From: JAKJEP01 sp964580995
Lineage (GTDB): Bacteria > Planctomycetota > Phycisphaerae > Sedimentisphaerales > SM23-30
Length of the DNA: 33,641 nt
NCBI GenBank assembly: GCA_964580995.1
Contig: CAZOMV010000063.1
Span: 1-33,641 of the forward strand
Direction: 5' to 3'
The first letter of the stretch is position 1. Every line of letters begins with the position of its first letter. Shown piece by piece: positions 32,701 to 33,641 of this stretch. The notes under the pieces are model-generated. The model was not told where the DNA came from and did no database searches. It saw nothing but the letters and a program-made list of their open reading frames with translations. A program made the position numbers and the translations under genes.

Positions 32701-33529
32701 AGACGATCTGGGCGCGGCGACTACGGCCCAGATGGAAGCCCTCAATCCCTATGATTTGTATGGTGCGATTCCCATCAATATGGGCAATGCGGGTGATAAT
32801 GGCCTGTTGTTAGGGCATCTCTATAGGCCGCAGGGAATGACATCCGTTGCCTTTACGGGTATCCCCTATGCCGAGTATGACTTGTATGTGTACTATAACG
32901 CCAATCAGACTGGTACTATATTGTTCACGATTCGCGGTACTACGAATTCTTTGATCGGTTTAGATATAGCGGGTGCGGATTCCGCCTTCGTGGAATCCGA
33001 TGGTGTGATCAATGGCAATTATGTGGTGTTCCGGGGCCTGACGGCCTCCGATGTGACGATTGACGCCACACCGGGCACCAACTATTATTCCTATATGAAC
33101 GGTTTTCAAGTGGTCAGCACCCGGCCCGGCTCCATCATTCATGCCTGGAATTCCACCCCCGCCAATGGCACCCTCGACGTTCCTCCCGCCATGTTTTTGT
33201 TCTGGCAGTCCAACGACGGCTTTCAGCACGATATATACTTCGGCACCAACCCGGACGAAGTCGCCCATGCCGATGTCAATACCGCCGGTATCTATCAGGG
33301 CCGCCAGCCGGCTGCCCAAACCTCTTTCGATCCGTTCGGTGCCAGCCCGATGGCCTGGGATACCACCTATTACTGGCGTATTGACGGCGTGGACGAGTCC
33401 ACCACTCCCGCCACGATTCCCAGGTGGTCCAAATCCTCGATCAGCAACTCCTCCGAAAAAACATCTGTGGGTCTCATGGCTCATAAAATACCCGAACCTA
33501 GAAACAAGGGGTGCGGAATGTGGGGATGA
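29780..33529 (+). CDS. secreted CotH-kinase / lamin-tail-domain protein with one shared module, C-terminus lost
   Basis: This 1249-residue exported protein has a signal peptide (about 1-25). It then carries a lamin-tail domain (30-165; VINELMAANSS, DWIELYNNSG), a chitobiase C-terminal-like beta domain (190-270), and a CotH kinase-like domain (about 275-690; RIRGNSSLYMFPKKHYAVE, NGVYVFMEKN, PPWDFDVALGN with D562 and D564). A second chitobiase-like domain (700-778), a second lamin-tail domain (781-925), the shared module (930-1113) and an Fn3-like repeat (1117-1215) follow. CotH proteins are atypical kinases that phosphorylate proteins. In planctomycetes and other bacteria CotH plus lamin-tail proteins are secreted and of unknown target. 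The last 35 residues are unrelated to the sister genes, and the expected WSFTT end and dockerin-like tail are missing. The tail looks like a junction or frameshift product. Confidence 0.85.
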   Translation: MIRSTFRYLLISMITLGAMTIMVGAETPGIVINELMAANSSTITDGDGEYSDWIELYNNSGAAIDLTGWFLTDDPDDLTGWPFPSGVILANGEYLLLFASGQTAYPYLDSQGYYHTNFKLDKDGEYLALVEEDGLTIADEYAPEFPVQTDDVSYGRCSFPPAAPVRTYLDNPTPGTSNQPACTAQGWYAPLFSRLPGAFTEPFSLTLTTTDPAAQIRYTLNGTIPTQSSTRYTAAIPISLTTMVQARLYSPTLPNGGEVVSHAYLALDADVLDFSSNLPLVLIDTFGKVLEPGDQTFYLATTAIIDTAGNGRADLATDPADFAGRIGIRIRGNSSLYMFPKKHYAVETWDEQNEDKSVSLLGFPSESDWILYGAYHDKTMMRNHLAYLWYNRMGRYAPRTRFVEVFINTSGSGKINASHYNGVYVFMEKNKRDKNRVNIQKLEPTDNSEPEISGGYIIKRDWEGPQFYTSLSVPLRYEEPEIEEITSQQKTWIKNYYDAFETVLHGSNFTDPVNGYGKYIDADAFRDFNLLVELTRNLDGFRASFYMHKDRGGKLKPGPPWDFDVALGNAYWENRDDYLPEGWRVYYDAPYSERQWYPRLFEDPQFRFSWDERWFALRNDLLSTDRLMADIDEAAALLEEAQVRQFQRWPVLGTYVNFNPPGYAQRDTFQKEVDWLKDWVRTRVTWIDNHTTRPIFNQNGGRVVNGYLLTMSLPEGVSGQIYYTLDGSDPRLSDGSLSPAALAYIETGPLTLAANTHIIARIQNGTAWSTYNEARFSIGPILYINEFMADNTATIEDPEEPGEFPDWVELYNLSPEPADLTGMYLTDNFDEPNKYQIPAGLTIPAGGYLIFWLDDDGTQGSTHTNFNLSAGGEQIALLDTDGITVIDSLTFGPQTADVSYGRIPDGSESWKFLAQPSPGSINYHPNSSSDIISVNLARNDFPAAFVGDNEAGVVRVGNWSELNLSNGTMLSNLKDDLGAATTAQMEALNPYDLYGAIPINMGNAGDNGLLLGHLYRPQGMTSVAFTGIPYAEYDLYVYYNANQTGTILFTIRGTTNSLIGLDIAGADSAFVESDGVINGNYVVFRGLTASDVTIDATPGTNYYSYMNGFQVVSTRPGSIIHAWNSTPANGTLDVPPAMFLFWQSNDGFQHDIYFGTNPDEVAHADVNTAGIYQGRQPAAQTSFDPFGASPMAWDTTYYWRIDGVDESTTPATIPRWSKSSISNSSEKTSVGLMAHKIPEPRNKGCGMWG

Positions 33530-33534
33530 TAGCC

Positions 33535-33641
33535 ATGAGCGCTAGGAAAGTCGCACCGATCGTCGTTGGGACCCTCGCTTTGGTGATCCCCCTGGCCATT
33601 GGCCGCGGTTCACAGGATGCCACCCCGAAACAAACCAACAA
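33535..33641 (+). CDS. start of an unidentified exported protein, cut by the window end
   Basis: An ATG six bases after the CotH stop opens a frame that runs to the window edge (35 codons). It begins MSARKVAPIVVGTLALVIPL, a basic start followed by a hydrophobic stretch, as in a signal peptide or membrane anchor. GGGGA lies about 9 bases upstream. I do not recognise the family, and too little is present to name it. The base and codon style differs somewhat from the preceding genes. Confidence 0.35.
   Translation, partial: MSARKVAPIVVGTLALVIPLAIGRGSQDATPKQTN

Noticed and set aside
33141..33545. Alternative frame that might restore a dockerin-like tail to the CotH protein
   Set aside because: I read all three plus-strand frames after 33420. 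None gives WSFTT or a GDxNxDC motif, so a simple frameshift does not explain the missing tail.

Overview
The window looks like a chromosomal segment of a planctomycete, most probably of the Phycisphaerae / Sedimentisphaerales type. The reasons are: several secreted proteins that end in a single dockerin-like half repeat (GDxNxDC...DW..C), a PEP-CTERM protein, beta-sandwich repeats of the 'PxNGAVDV...WSFTT' kind, a CotH/lamin-tail protein, large secreted glycoside-hydrolase-like proteins, and intergenic DNA full of short repeats. The assignment rests on domain style, not on a marker gene. I saw no rRNA, tRNA, CRISPR array or recognisable transposase.

Positions 1-5569 form an accessory island. 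An AT-rich three-gene cassette (1018-3944) encodes an ABC-three-component (ABC-3C) conflict system: a restriction-endonuclease-like effector, a small middle component of the MC6 type and a DUF2326-type SMC-like ATPase. A full-length RhuM-family gene (4026-5042) follows. A 47-codon ORF resembling the start of a type I HsdM subunit sits just upstream. The flanking non-coding DNA (1-862, 3945-4025, 5043-5569) carries several families of short dispersed repeats and hairpins.

Positions 5570-12439 hold two large, convergent, secreted carbohydrate-active proteins whose stop codons overlap. The first is a two-barrel GH42-like protein of 1202 residues and the second a probable six-hairpin glycosidase of 979 residues. 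A short broken copy of the second barrel of the first protein lies at 12212-12289.

Positions 12440-17089 are a tight plus-strand operon: a GT9 glycosyltransferase, a radical SAM protein with a C-terminal cysteine cluster, a fused Maf-N-like/CgeB-like glycosyltransferase, and an RluA-family pseudouridine synthase. The first three look like a surface or protein glycan assembly/modification set. Positions 17227-21954 encode a Tat-exported FAD oxidoreductase, a CstA-type transporter and a cobalamin-binding-type radical SAM protein. A GntR/FCD regulator at 22148-22894 has a dyad in its own upstream region.

Positions 23181-33529 are a run of five secreted-protein genes, all on the plus strand. Four of them share an approximately 180-residue module, present five times, that is combined with three different C-terminal fates: dockerin-like, PEP-CTERM, or internal to a CotH/lamin-tail protein that has lost its usual tail. 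Two of these genes have a stem-loop that ends exactly at the Shine-Dalgarno sequence. Their stems differ in sequence but keep pairing, so this may be a small undescribed leader RNA element. The window ends in the start of an unidentified exported protein.
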